From Trichoplax adhaerens (lineage: Eukaryota > Placozoa > Uniplacotomia > Trichoplacea > Trichoplacidae), in the NCBI RefSeq assembly GCF_000150275.1, contig NW_002060945.1, forward strand, positions 4,209,230 to 4,273,229: 64,000 bases of DNA, in the 5' to 3' direction. The translations under genes were made by a program, and so were the position numbers. Positions 12,501-25,589 of the stretch are shown here, in pieces. The notes below the pieces were generated by a model. It saw nothing but the letters and a program-made list of their open reading frames with translations, made no database searches and was not told the DNA's origin. The stretch's first letter is position 1. Every line of letters starts with the position of its first letter.

Positions 12501-15500
12501 ATGGTGTTGTTTTTCGAAATACTCAACCGGATCATTAAATATCAATTAGATCATAGGCAAGCTAAACGATTTCGCAGAAGCAACAATGAACCCAAGCAAA
12601 TTGAAGACAGATTAGAGTCTTTGATATTTCGCGTTGGAGAAAAAGTAAGTCTATAAAAATCAATCTTTACATCATAGTTGCTCTCTTGTTATAATGTCTG
12701 TAATATCAACAATTTTAATCCGTAATTGTACACTAAAGCATGAAGATGGAATATCGAGCTGCATTGCAAAACCATAATTTATTCAAACCATTTTGCCTCC
12801 TTAATCACTAAAGTACACTTTCATCAAATTTATGATAGACTATCTGTATATACTGGATGTTATTATGAACAGGGTATTATAATTATTATTATTATTACAG
12901 ACCGCAAAACAATAGTAAATATGTTTATGCGTCCTATACTGTACTCGTTGTATATATTAGTATGCTATGATAATATATAAAGCAATCATCCGTATCATGG
13001 TGGGTATATTTAAGAATAGACAATTGAAACCATCAACTTGAAATTTATATTTCGCCGCGTTTTAATTAGCTAAACAGTACACTTATAGTAATGCATAGTT
13101 TATTAACATGGATTAAAGCCACCAAAAAACATTTGTACGCTTTTTGATCACGGTTTGCAATATCATTATCTCCATCAGTTTATTTTAGGTAATTGAAGCC
13201 ACTACAAAATATATCGTAAATACTTTGCATCTTGTAACACAATCCTGCAGAAATGAAATATAACATTATACAAAATTGATACGGTTCATAACGTTACATC
13301 GTTCTTACTTGCAAATTGCACTAATATCAATTCAATTTTACAGAGTAGTTCGTCATTAGAAACGAATTTAGAAAAACTTGCTGGCGTACTACAAGCAGAT
13401 ATACCTAATTATAAGCAAAAAATTCTCGATACTTTGTACAACAGGTAAGAAATTGCATTCAATACGAGCTTACATCTTGGTCATATAAAACTAAGCCTAA
13501 TGTTTCATAAATAATTCTACATTATCGTGATATTTTTGATGCTTGCTTTATATGTTCATATTATTCTTCTACTACTGAGTACGACGTAGAAAATTAAAAT
13601 ACCACTTATTATTAAATTAGTCTTCATGTTTACTACACTGCAGCTATATTAATGTAACAAAAATTAAAATATCGTATTCTTATATGTTTCTTCCTTATTG
13701 GTTGTAGATATGATTAAATAGTTCGGCTTGTTAATCTATCAATTAGAACGTTGAAACTAATACTCATTACCGAAATCCTTTTGTTCTCTTTTTCTTCATA
13801 TTGACAGTGTAACGTTGCTACCTTTCAAAGTATCCATTTATTCCACTCTTATTGGCCTCTTAAATGCTAAGAATTATAAATCTGGTGAAGAGGTAAATGA
13901 ATAAATAGTATTATGTACCCGACACATTATATTCATAATGTAAAAGATATACCACGTATGGCTAACATACTATACTACATAAGTAACTTCTACATAAAAA
14001 ACAAAATGCGTAGAACTTTAACAACAAAGTTAAATAATTATGATTGATCCCGCTAGTTTGTTAACATGGCTGTTGCAAATCTTGAGCAAGATCTAATGAA
14101 AGGCCAATTTGAACCAGCTCTAATAAAGGTAACCGCCGTCATCTTATATGCTATTGTTTTACAATTATATTATTTTTGCATAGTGAATCTAATCTCTAAA
14201 GCGCTAAATCTACTTCTGCACGATATAAAAATATTACGGTGTATAGTTAGAGATTGTTTGAGATGCTCATTAGCTTAAAATTAAATAAACTTTATCTCTT
14301 TATGTTTAAAAGGTACGCCTTTTAGCAGATATGGTCAATGCTCATGTCATATCATCAACTCCTATCATGATCATGTTTAGCAGTTTTGTTGGTGTTACTA
14401 AGGAACCTGACATTCCGCAGGTATCCCATAGCTGAATAAAAAGTTTCCTTTTTTTATCAGTTACTTATATAGTTAAGAACTACAAATTAGAGCAACTGTA
14501 AGTACTTTAACGTTACACCTTGTACACTAAATTCATTTCCTTATAGGCCCGATCTGACTGGTTCGTGTATGCAGTGCTTTCTGCTTTACCATGGGTAAGT
14601 TACAGTCTGACATTGAATTAATCTTACAACTTAAAACATGCTGGATCAATGATACAAAATCATTACAATACCAGGTTGGCAGACAACTATTTAAAGAGAA
14701 AGGAGAAGATTTGGCGAATTTAATGTCGAGTATAGACAGTTATATCAAGTAAGGGGCGGTTCCACTTCACTACAATTGGATTGATGCTGAATTATCCCTC
14801 TAGACTGTACCATAGTGTGTAAATTATCTTAATGTATTAATCTAGACGTAGGAAAAAACCATACCTGTCATCATTGTATACCTGGAAGGAAAAAATCTAT
14901 CCACCCCAAGAAGATGTTAGTTAAATTCTTATCCTGTCCTCATCTGTAAATTATTTGTCCTGCTAATCCTATAAGATCAATTTCATTCTTAAATTTAGTA
15001 TCTAGACTGCTTATGGCAACAAATAAAGGATTTAAAATCAAATGGGTGGAAGGTAATTCTTATCTACCTTGCATCTAATAAGACTCTTCCCTGTTATCAA
15101 CAATATATTCTCTTTCAGGAACGTTACCTACATCGACCTTACCGTGCTTTCGATGATATATTGGTCAATGCCTTTGATGTAAGACTTAGACAATTCTGAC
15201 TGTACAATCTAAGCAAAATCCTACTACTTTCATAAAAAATAAAATTTACAATAGCTATCGATATCTTTGGTTAATAAATTAATGTTATACATTATCTATC
15301 TATTTTAGCATACATTTCCAATAGTAACAATACCGCACCATGACGATGATGTGATCTACCCGTTGCCAAAAGTTACTTTTAGGCTTATTAAACAAGAAGC
15401 AGAGGTAATAAAGAAACTAGATAGATAAAAGTTTATTTATTCAACACTACTCATGTAATACCAATTCTTTAAAGAGTGAAACTGTTCATTGCGTCGAGAG

Positions 15501-18500
15501 ATACATAATGGAAGAATCTATCCGTACTATAATGAAATCCATGTATAAAAATCGTAAAGAATGGTTAGATGTAACAAATATTTCAATAATCTCTATTAAT
15601 TAATTACTTATACCAAGAGAGATATCATATTTTGCATAGATTCATATCGTAAATTGTAATCAATGTCTTTAATACTGTAACATTTATTCTGTTGTAGTGC
15701 TTCTCGCCTTTTGTCTCTTCCTAGCAGATCCAGACTGTCATTATATGATACTATTATCGAGGTAACAGAGCATACGCATATATGATTACAAATCGTAAAA
15801 TATTCAATCGCACCTATAAAAACTCTCAATGTTGTTAATTGCAGACCATTTTTAGTGATCTATTCACTCTTCCGAAATCAGTATTTCCAGAGCTTTTCAC
15901 TAGTTCTTTATTAATAGAATTATGCAAGTCAGAGCCAACCGTTGTCCCCAAAGTGGTATGCTACCTGATTTTTAAGCTATATCTTCCAATTACATTTATG
16001 ATGTTAATTTTGTCAAAATTATTAATAGAAATTTACAGCATATAATTACGAATAATAATAATAATATTTGTTTACCATTTAGCTTGCTGAAGCAACAGGG
16101 ATCCTATATGATCGTGTTGACATCATGAATGTTACCTGTGTGCATCGGTACATCTTTAAATACACTTTTTTAGATAATGAAACAATCTACGCTTTTAATT
16201 TCACCTTTATTACTGCAATCCGTAAATGTTGATTTAGTAGTTATTTTTGATTAATATTAGTAAGATTGACTCCATGAATTATTGATATGACAGATTTGCT
16301 AGCTGGTTTTCATATCATCTTAGTAACTTTCAATATAAATGGAGTTGGAACGATTGGTAAGTTAACAATAGTTCGATAATATTTTATCCTTATCTTAAAA
16401 TTTGAAAGATACTGATGCTTTAAAACCCTTACAAACGCGATATTAGGGAGGACTGCTTAAACCAAGAATCATCCCCGAAACGGAGATTCGTTAGTGAAGT
16501 TTTAGAAAAATGTGTACGGTAAGTAGATCGATATTAAATTTCCATCTTTAGTACTTAGCAGTTGTAACTCGAAAACAATTTCATTTTAACGTTTGTTGCA
16601 TTGCGATCTTTAGGCTAGCATATTTCGACCGTATCGTTGAAATTATCACTGAGCCTCTTGTTCAATTATTACCCCCTGAACCCTCGCCGAAGTGCAAATT
16701 TGAAAGATCAGATGCTGGTGATTACAAAAAGCTAATAATTTTTCAAATATATACTTATGGAGAAAATATTACGTTATTATAAGACATATTGTCTCCTATA
16801 TATACGCGTTCGTAGAATCAACGGATCCTGCTGTAAATCTAGCTCAGCAATTATTTACAGCATTCAAGGCCAAGAAATCGCCAGAGGAAGTTATTGAAGT
16901 TTTAGAGAGCGCAAAAACAAGTTTATTTGCTGATAATGAAGGTATTTATATTTATTGTAGGTATAAAACTTTATTATTATCGCTTACTATACAAAGAATC
17001 TAATCTTGCCTATGATAGTCTGAATTGAGCCAAGGCAAACAGCTGAAATATTACAGAGTACTGTAAAATTGTTCGAATTTTAGCAGTTAAAAATCTTTAA
17101 TCATTTGTAGATGAATATGCGAAGACTGCTGCAGAGGTGTTAGTACAATGCGTACTATCCATTGGACAAAAGTCTATTAGCCATGCTACAAGCGGAATTA
17201 CAAAGTATGCTTAATGTATAGAAACGTATTGAATATACACCACAAAATGAATAGATAAAGTGATTATTAATGACAGCACTAAATTCTCTATCTACCTATT
17301 AATATTAAAGGAAATTAATTTCTTATAAATCATAGATTTAAGACAGTATTTAAAGCTATCATCAAGGGTGGTGACGAGCAAATAATATGTTTAAATTCTA
17401 TGTTTAGCGTTTGGGAACGTAATATACAGGTACTTCATATATCAATACTACGAATTGTATGATAACAAAATTATGTTAAGGCTAAATAATATTCAGTTAA
17501 ACCTTAAATTTTAATTGAACACTTTTGTTTTTATCTATTTATGATAAGATTTTAGAGTTACTTTTAGACAAAATGCTACGACTTGAAATTATTGAACCAT
17601 CTTCAGTCATTAATTGGCTTCTTTCACGGGATATGTTAGGCAGTTTTCAAAGGTTATATTGCACAATATACTTAACCACTTCATAGCTTGTATTTGCCTA
17701 GATTTTCTGTTGTCTAAAGTTATTCTATCTATATATTTAAAATGATTTATTCTTTAGATTCTTTGTATGGAATATCGTACATCATTGCTTACGAAAATGT
17801 AGTAAACGATTGCGTATTGTAAGTGCATCCCAATCTTTCTAAATCCAAGTTTGCATATCTGCTTTCACGCTTTAATAATAATTGTATACGTGTACGCGTA
17901 TATTAATTAATAAATGATGTTTCATGATTCAAAGGCCAAAAGAGAACTGCAGGATGTAAAAGAAAAATTTAGTGCTTGTTCGGTTTGTCCTGCAAAAATA
18001 CTTTCATTTAATCAATCTGGTGTTTTATTGCTAATACGATATATATTCATACTAATATTACAGAATTCAGAGGATACCACTGATGAAGAAAGATCAAAAC
18101 TATCTAATGCTGTGGATAATCTATCAGATGAAGTGTATAACGCTTATCAAAAGCAAAAAGAAGTATTTTTAATCTTATTCCAGGTAATACAGTGCCTTGC
18201 ATAATTTGTAAGACAATGATATACAGCAAATCATCATTGGAGTAAGCTTCATTAAGATTTTTACTATCTCTTTGTCTGTTTTTAGCGATTTATTATCATA
18301 CTAAATGATCATCTGTATCGTCGAGAGCAAGATCAAAGTAGTCCATGGTTAAGCTTCGCCCTGGAAAAGCTGAAGGAAGTGATGCATATGGTAAATGTAC
18401 TAATAGAATTATGGTTATTGTTGCGTACGGTATATACAGTACTCGTAAATGCTCTTTTTTTAATCAATTTTCTTCTTATATTATAGTATTATGAAGAAGT

Positions 18501-18600
18501 ATTTTCATACAAGGAAACACTAGAACAGTTACTTTTCACTTCCGAGACGGATTCACGTATACTTCGAGTTTTTACTGACTTTTGTTCACTTCGTGATTGA
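12501..18600 (+). CDS. NCBP1: Nuclear cap-binding protein subunit 1 (CBP80)
   Basis: Large subunit of the nuclear cap-binding complex, which binds capped RNA with CBP20 (NCBP2) and links capping to splicing, export and decay. Exons: 12501-12644, 13344-13444, 13808-13892, 14057-14128, 14313-14420, 14547-14594, 14675-14748, 14846-14915, 14999-15052, 15119-15178, 15309-15404, 15475-15563, 15698-15761, 15845-15955, 16083-16147, 16294-16356, 16447-16518, 16614-16717, 16816-16941, 17111-17204, 17336-17429, 17549-17652, 17758-17818, 17935-17982, 18064-18183, 18286-18390, 18487-18600. This predicts 781 residues (human 790). Landmarks: basic KRFRR near the N terminus, IEDRLESLI and LAGVLQADIPNYK opening the MIF4G region, ARSDWFVYAVLSALPW, FASWFSYHLSNFQYKWSWNDW, and the C-terminal RILRVFTDFC. 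The first exon is uncertain: the only in-frame ATG (12501) gives an unusual hydrophobic start, and a spliced upstream exon joining near 12552 is possible. AATAAA lies at 18806-18811. Confidence 0.94.
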
Positions 18601-19764
18601 ATAATATAGCAGCTATCTACTTGTTTAAATATCAACATCCTTTGGCTAATCTTTATAATACTCTAATTATGTTATGTAAAGTTTCGACACTGTCCTTTTC
18701 TTTCTTAGAATATATGCCATGCCGTTTTATGTAGGTCTGTAAAGTGTTTTAAATTCTACCCTTTCAAATAATAGCAGGCCTACTTTGGCATATTATACCT
18801 TTATCAATAAATGAAAATATACATATATTGTATATGGAAAATTGTCTATTTTCTATTACTTACAATTAGTAAAATATATTCTAGATGGAATGGACAAATA
18901 TTCAATCTACAGTATCTAGATTGGATATCATTCCTAACACATTCAGTGTTCAGGAATGCCTTAGTATCCCAGCAGCTTTTCTATTTCGAAATTAACTCTA
19001 TGATCACCCAGCCAGGAAATATTCCAAAAAAATTCTTTGGTGATTGAAAATGATAGTTTCTATTTATATAATTATTACAGAAGAATGTATGTAGTAGTCC
19101 TTGACAAGGAATAGGTTATTCTTTGCTGCTGCAGCAATATATTGCTTATAAACTGCATAAATCATAATGCAGCATCTTTAGAGATAAAGGTCAATCAATC
19201 CTGATGGAGTTGTTACTAGGTCAGAAGGTAGATACAACAAAAAGTCAAACAATATCGTATCATATTTCAATGACAACGTCGCATCATTGTTGTATGAGAA
19301 AATAATTTTCGAAAGCTGAAGTGCGTATTTACTCAACACTATAATAATATATCAACGACTCTACAACAAAAGTCTACTTATTACTATTATTAGTTAAATC
19401 TGATTATAATTGCATGTAAGTTTCTCTATCACTGTAAATATATAAAACGGTCAGAAGTTTAGAGCTCACCCATCAAGTCATCCGCTGCTAGACCAGCTAA
19501 AGTTAAAAATATCTTACTAATAAACAAGGAAGTAAATTGTATCAAATCCATTACACGTATAATTCGTTTTATTTACAGTCAATACGATGGAAGTAACTAT
19601 GTAACGACTAAATTTTTGTCAAAGTATTGAATTAAAAATTTTACAAAACTTACAGATTTCTAGTTTAACTAGATCAACAATTTTTTTATTAAAAATAACG
19701 TTTTTCTTACATTCCTAGTTTACCAGGTAGAATTAAATTTCAGGTCGGAATGAAATCAGCTCAA
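18601..19764. other. Convergent 3' intergenic region, NCBP1/PIGO
   Basis: Holds the 3' ends of two genes on opposite strands. A plus-strand AATAAA at 18806-18811 suits NCBP1. A minus-strand AATAAA (TTTATT at 19685-19690) lies 75 bp past the PIGO stop. Nothing else recognised. Confidence 0.6.
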
Positions 19765-22700
19765 TTAAGAGCTTCTAATGTTACATTTGTCATCTTCGTG
19801 TAAGCTAACAAATCTATAACCAATCAAATATCCAACAAGTGCAGATAGCGAAGTAATAATAAACGAAGAGACTTCAAATAAGAGTCGCGGAGCAAATATT
19901 TTCCATGCCATCAAATGGCGACGCAATACTGCAGCAGCGATTGCGGCTGAAAATACTTTTATACCACAAAATAAAATGAAATAAACAACAATCTCAAAGA
20001 ATGAACTATAACAAATAATTTCTCTATTCACGCCTTTACGGTACTTTTTCCATAACTCAGGATATCGAATCATAGGCACTAATAGAGTTACACAAAGGCC
20101 AAATATAATCTGAGCTGCGTATGTATTTAAAAGGACCAATAAACCAAGCAAAGCATAGCTATTAGAATCACCATGAAGACCAGTAAATGCAGCAGCCCAT
20201 CTTATTGTAATAATTGCATTTTGGTGACCAGTAATAAAATAGGATTGTGAACATAGGATTTCCCAGGTAAGTATTTGTGTCCAACATGACATCACAGAAC
20301 CTAAAGATATAAATCATATTGAATGCAATTACATATTTGTTACTGTCGACAGAGGCATTTTTACCCGAATCATGATCACACCTATAAAAATTTATCAATT
20401 TTATATCATAACGTGTACAGTATAGTACTATACATCCTAAATGTACTATAAATTAGCTAGTTGATTACTGGAGTATACCTGAATTGTCTTGCATTGATAA
20501 TAAACGGCAAAAATTACTTAGAGCTAGAAAGCAAGTAATACCAAATAGGCAAAGTAGTAACGATGGTGCTAACCCACAGCCTAGCAGCATCATTAACGGT
20601 AAAGATAGTGTTAAAAGGAGTAACTTCATTGTTATTTCTAGTTTATCTAGTTGTAACCCTTTACTAAGGTTAACCTTTGCAATCGTTTTCATCATAGATT
20701 TAGATAATAAAGTTATTACTGTAATAATTACAACAGCGTAGACTATTCGAGGTAAGATTACATGCTGCCACGGTAGTAATGACTTTAAAATAGATTCTGG
20801 TAAAGATAAGATCAACCAGTAACCAATAATACATATTGAACAAATTGGAGTACTCCATTTCAACAATTTGCCAAAGGTAGTAAATTTCAAATTATCTTGA
20901 TGTATCGTTAATATAAGCAATACAGATACTATTAATACGGATGCAAATGAAAGGCATTTATAGGACCAATGGATTCCTGTAGGAGAGTTCAGTAAATTTG
21001 ATGGAGCACACCAGTATTGCTCTTCTCGACATGAATAAAATGAGGAAGCAATGCGATTACCGCACATCCAAGCCAAACCTAATAACAACATATTTTTCAA
21101 TCCATTGGCATTCTTCTCTCCTTTCTTAACATTCTTTGCAGTATTTTTAAAAAGTTTAAATATGTACACTATAGCACATGTTTGGACAAAGAAGCGTGTA
21201 ATATTATCTTCCATGACTACAAAACTATTTGAAAAATAAGATAATGAATGAAAGATAAAACAACATCCAATCAGCATTGATTCACATTCGGTGGAGTATA
21301 GCAAATTTACCCAAATTATAAAATAATCATCAAGTCTGCCTGTATTAGTATAAAAGCAAGATACAGCTGATGCCAATGCACTTATAAAGACAACAATAGA
21401 CAAAACGTATGATATATCAAGCCAATGTAAAAAATAAGTAGCTAGAACTAACGTCACTAATGTCAAGAACCAAACTCTATAAGCTAGTTTGATATTCCAA
21501 TTAATGGTACTATCTACTTCCAACTGGACTAAAACAGATTCTTTCAAATTTCGTTGGCGTTGTAATATCATTAATGTACTAATAATGGCTATCATTAGTA
21601 TTAAAAGACCGAAGCAAATTGTAATCATATCAAATTTAGCCCAAACACTTGCACAAATTTCTCGTACATTCCTCAGATAGCTTTGATAGGCTCGATGGAT
21701 GTTACTTAATTGTTCACTGTTTAACGATAAATCATGTGAATTTAAATTTTTCCAATAATTTGCTTCTAAAGCTGTGTATTCTTCTTCTAATTGTAGCGAT
21801 ATTGGACCAAGAAAATCATTAGCCAATTTTGAGTAAGTTTTTAAATAAGTGTTAACCTGCCAAGCATTTATTCGCAGCATTTCAATCCTGTGGTACATGT
21901 TTATCAAAGAATCGTTTGTAATTGTAAAGAGTTCATCTGCTACTAAGCCGAGATTGGCAAATGGAATAGGTAGTCCAAGCAATAGAGATATAGTTGGTAC
22001 TAAATCAGCTTGTGAAATTGTTTTCCACCCCTGTATTATTGCACAGTTAAAATGTCAATAGTACCTGTCAGAATTACATTGATGACGATAAATAGTACCG
22101 TATTGATGTTCAATTTTTTATGAAGTATTGTCGTTAAGTCATGATCCTTATGAATTAATCTATCCAGTGATACAATTTTTTTATTTATTCTAGATATTAT
22201 TCATACCTTGTCTGGCCTACCATTATTTATAGGACGTCCAGAATAAACGAATAGTGCCGCTGTAATTTCAGCATCACTATCACCTCCATGGTCTCCAGTT
22301 CGAGTCATACCATGATCTCCCATAATCAATAGTATAGTATCATTATCGATATTAGCGATGATTTTTCTAATAGGATTAATTGAGTACATCGCTAGATTAA
22401 TTTGCGTTACTTGACTGAAATGATTAGCGATTAGATATGATTTATTATCAAATATATTACGAGTGATACAATTACAGTATGAGCTACATCCTATTTTAAA
22501 AGTACATTGAGTAGCCTCTAATACAATTGCTATTTTCAGCCAACGTAATTCCTTACCTTAAGATAGTATCCATTTGTATTAATTTATTGGACATTTCTGG
22601 ATGATTGGGACCATAAGTATGACCACAATGATCAACACCGAGAAAATGAGCTATCAGTACACTCCAATCATGACGATGCATTTCTGGCATTAAATGTTTG

Positions 22701-23332
22701 ACAACACCATTATCGACACTATGTAGATCTTTAACGTTAAATGATGGGAAAGGATGTGAGCGATGAAAAACATTAGGGTACAAGCCTTCCCATGTATCAT
22801 CGCCCATAAATACGATTGTTTTATTCAATTGACGTAACTGATGGATAAAATTATCTTCGCTAATTTGACTACTTTGGAAATTACTTCCAGCGTCAACAAA
22901 TGTTGGCAGACTGCCTGTTGTAAGGCCTTTAATTCGTTGCATAGTGGTGGTTGGTGGATCAGCCATAAATTGATATAGTCTTGATTGATTCGGTCGTGTT
23001 GTCATTAATTCATGTATTATCTTCAATTTATTTCTATAATAAGATTGTCCCATCCAATTTTCATCGTACTTGACAAAATCGAATCGTAGAGCATCAATAA
23101 TGATCAAAATTGCTCGATGATATTGTGCAGGTATAGTACAAGTGTCTTTCTCCTTATTGCTCTGATAGAGTGATTGGATAGCAGTATTGAATCGCCAAGG
23201 TTGACTACAATGACTTTTGTTGGCAATTTCCATACGTCGGAGAAGGAAACCTTTGGTGAAGATGTGTATACCAGCGACGTATAAAAGCCATAGCCACACA
23301 ACAGTCAAGACAAGATTCCATCGATAATGCAT
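19765..23332 (-). CDS. PIGO: GPI ethanolamine phosphate transferase 3 (PIG-O)
   Basis: ER membrane enzyme that adds the terminal ethanolamine phosphate to mannose 3 of GPI precursors, the group later joined to protein. Exons: 22557-23332, 22207-22414, 20469-22030, 20365-20381 and 19765-20300, predicting 1032 residues (human 1089). Residues 8-30 form a signal-anchor helix. The lumenal alkaline-phosphatase-like domain shows metal ligand D80 (LIIIDALRFDF), the nucleophile region PPTTTMQRIKGLTTGSLPTF (T130 the probable nucleophile), GDD at 177-179, GVDHCGH at 232-238, and GDHGMTRTGDHGGDS in exon 2. The large third exon and the last exon carry many hydrophobic segments expected of the multi-pass C-terminal half, ending near AVLRRHLMAWKIFAPRLLFE. 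The 17-nt exon is inferred: with the donor at 20468 (GTAATC) it is the only arrangement I found that keeps frame. Confidence 0.94.
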
Positions 23333-24172
23333 TCTACTGCAATATTATAGAATCAAGTTTGTAACTCAATGTTATTCTTCAATCTTTGCAATTTATCAGC
23401 AAAACGATGCAAACTAAACTGGAGCTCTATTGCAGTGTCATGCGTCTACTCATTCAGCAGTCAATCATCAGTATATCATGTTATATTTTTTGGAATCAAT
23501 TCTTTTCACGACTAGCAGCTATCTCTGGTAGCTTTACATTACATTACTGTCATCATGAAATTTTATTTTATATTTATTCCTATCTTATTCTATTCTATTA
23601 ATAATCCTATCTATCCTATCTCTCGTAGCGTTACAGTACATTACTGTCATCATGAAATTTTATACCTATCTTATTCTATTAATAATAAATAAATAATATT
23701 TAGTGTCCAGTTTTCCCACTAAATTAACTGCATCAAAAGTAGCTCGAAAACCCATCTGAAAATGGTGCTCCAGTACTACAGTGTACAGTACAGTACTGTA
23801 CAGTACCATGACTGTAAGAAGGGACGGGACTGTACACTGTACACCATGACTGTACCTCGCCCCCGCCTACTCTAGGAATGCTGAAAATCGAACTTCTATC
23901 AAAGGCCTGTGTACCAAACACATGGATGGGTTTGAGGCTAAAGTATATTACCGGACTGTCTTTCACTAATGTACACTAGGATACAGGGACATCTTTTTTT
24001 TTTTTTAGACGCATGCGCAACTCGGAATGGGCAATTGTGCATGCTGCCTTACCCGGTGTAGACTGCTTTACTTTTCGACATTTTACGTCAGCATCAATTC
24101 TGCTTCCTACAGTAGTAGAAAAACTTTTAATATACTAAATTAATTTACTACAACGACTTTGTATATACTGCC
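23333..24172. promoter_or_regulatory. Putative bidirectional promoter region, PIGO/RSL24D1
   Basis: Start codons of PIGO (minus) and RSL24D1 (plus) are 840 bp apart. The interval contains an NRF1-like GCATGCGC at 24011-24018, a GTAC palindrome block (about 23770-23865) and a direct duplication (about 23520-23695). Shared promoter use is inferred from orientation and spacing; no transcript start can be seen. Confidence 0.45.
23520..23695. repeat. Direct duplication between PIGO and RSL24D1
   Basis: ATTACTGTCATCATGAAATTTTAT with flanking GTAGC..TTACA and CCTATCTTATTCTATTAATAAT occurs twice, about 110 bp apart. The second copy lacks about 30 bp of the first. Short, AT-rich, no coding potential. 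Confidence 0.8.
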
Positions 24173-25589
24173 ATGCGATTAGTAAAGTGTTATTTCTGTT
24201 CGTCAACTATTTATCCTGGTCACGGAATCCAGTTTGTAAGAAACGATAATAAGGTAAGCTGAGCGACAGTGCCGCGTTAGCAAAGTTACAGCAAGTAATT
24301 GCAGTAGTGCTATAAGGATTAATAATCAATTTAAACATGAATTGGACGAATGGATGAAATGATCATCAAAGACGCTATATAGTACTGTATTAACAATATT
24401 ACTGGCACAAACGTTACACAGTATGCGTCTCTACAGTACTGTAAACTAGCGAATTCAATAGAACTCTAAAAATGATACCGAATGGAATTGGCTGATGAAG
24501 CTCCCAACATGTCGTAGTAATGCTATCCCGGATATCATTTCTGGTCCTCTTAGGTATTCAAATTTTGCCGAGCCAAATGCCATAAAGCATTTAAGAAACA
24601 TCGTAACCCGCGTAAAGTCCGTTGGACGAAAGCATTTAGGAAATCGGCAGGCAAAGAGTTGGCTATCGTAAGTCTACTTCATACATATTCAATCAATAGC
24701 ATGTTTTTTGCGTGCACGCATCCATCATGTTGTAGCCTCAAGCATTTGCTTGATTTTATGTTTAGGATTCAACTTTTGAATTTGAAAGAAATAGAAATAT
24801 TCCAGTCAAGTATAACCGAGAACTATGGAATAAATCACGTATGATTTAATAGAATAATGTGCTTGACAAACTTTAACACGATACTGTACTGATCATTTTA
24901 CCATTACTCTCATACCCGTTAGTCGAAGCTATTAAACGAGTTCAAGAAATCAAAATGAAAAGACAGCATCAATACGTTAAGAATAGGTAAGTCGATAATA
25001 CTCTTGCCCCGCCAAACATGAAGCACTCTGTCGTAGTTATCGAAATAAATTGCTGCACATGGCCCGGTTTCATGTAAAGCAATGCATACAAGATAGACGA
25101 GGTCTACTATAAATCCAAGTGACGCAGTTTCTCAGAAATTGAATTATATTTGACTATTTGTCGTAGACTGAAAGCAAACACAGCAGCACTGAAAGAGGCA
25201 GATTACGAAGAAGTAAAGCAAAATATTCACATTCTCGAGGAACCCAAAGGTTAGTAGTAAAAGGCCTTATAGCTCAAAGTAGTGCACTCTTACGCCATTC
25301 TACTTGAAAACTGTGCTCAGCTAAAAGTGCAGTATATAGTAATAGAAACAGCCTTGTTTGATTGATTCAAGTGATTGATGATAATGACTAATTTATACAT
25401 TATACTATGCATTAAACTATGCTCTGCTAAAAGTGCTTAAATAGTAATAGAAACAGCCTTGTTTGATTGATTCAAGCGATTGATAATAATGACTAACTTA
25501 TACATTATACTATGCTTACAGTTAAGAAAGAAGCAAAGATCAAAAGAGCTACGCAAGTTATTCAAGAAATCGATATGGATACAGATTAA
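24173..25589 (+). CDS. RSL24D1: Ribosome biogenesis protein RLP24 (L24e-like)
   Basis: Nucleolar/nuclear 60S assembly factor that holds the place of ribosomal protein eL24 on pre-60S particles and is exchanged in the cytoplasm. Exons: 24173-24253, 24554-24667, 24766-24838, 24923-24986, 25167-25249 and 25522-25589, predicting 160 residues (human 163). The L24e zinc ribbon is intact: C6 and C9 (KCYFC) with C32 and C36 (FCRAKC). The block [20 protein letters not shown] is typical of RLP24 rather than eL24. The basic helical tail includes NIHILEEPK, and the last exon ends IQEIDMDTD. If the last intron were retained, a stop at 25252-25254 would follow at once, giving a protein shorter by about 21 residues. 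AATAAA occurs at 25741-25746. Confidence 0.96.
25314..25515. repeat. Tandem duplication (~106 bp) in RSL24D1 intron 5
   Basis: GCTAAAAGTGC through ACATTATACTATGC is present at 25320-25410 and again at 25426-25515 with few differences. The second copy runs into TTACAG, the acceptor of the last coding exon; the first copy has ATTAAA at that place. Confidence 0.93.
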
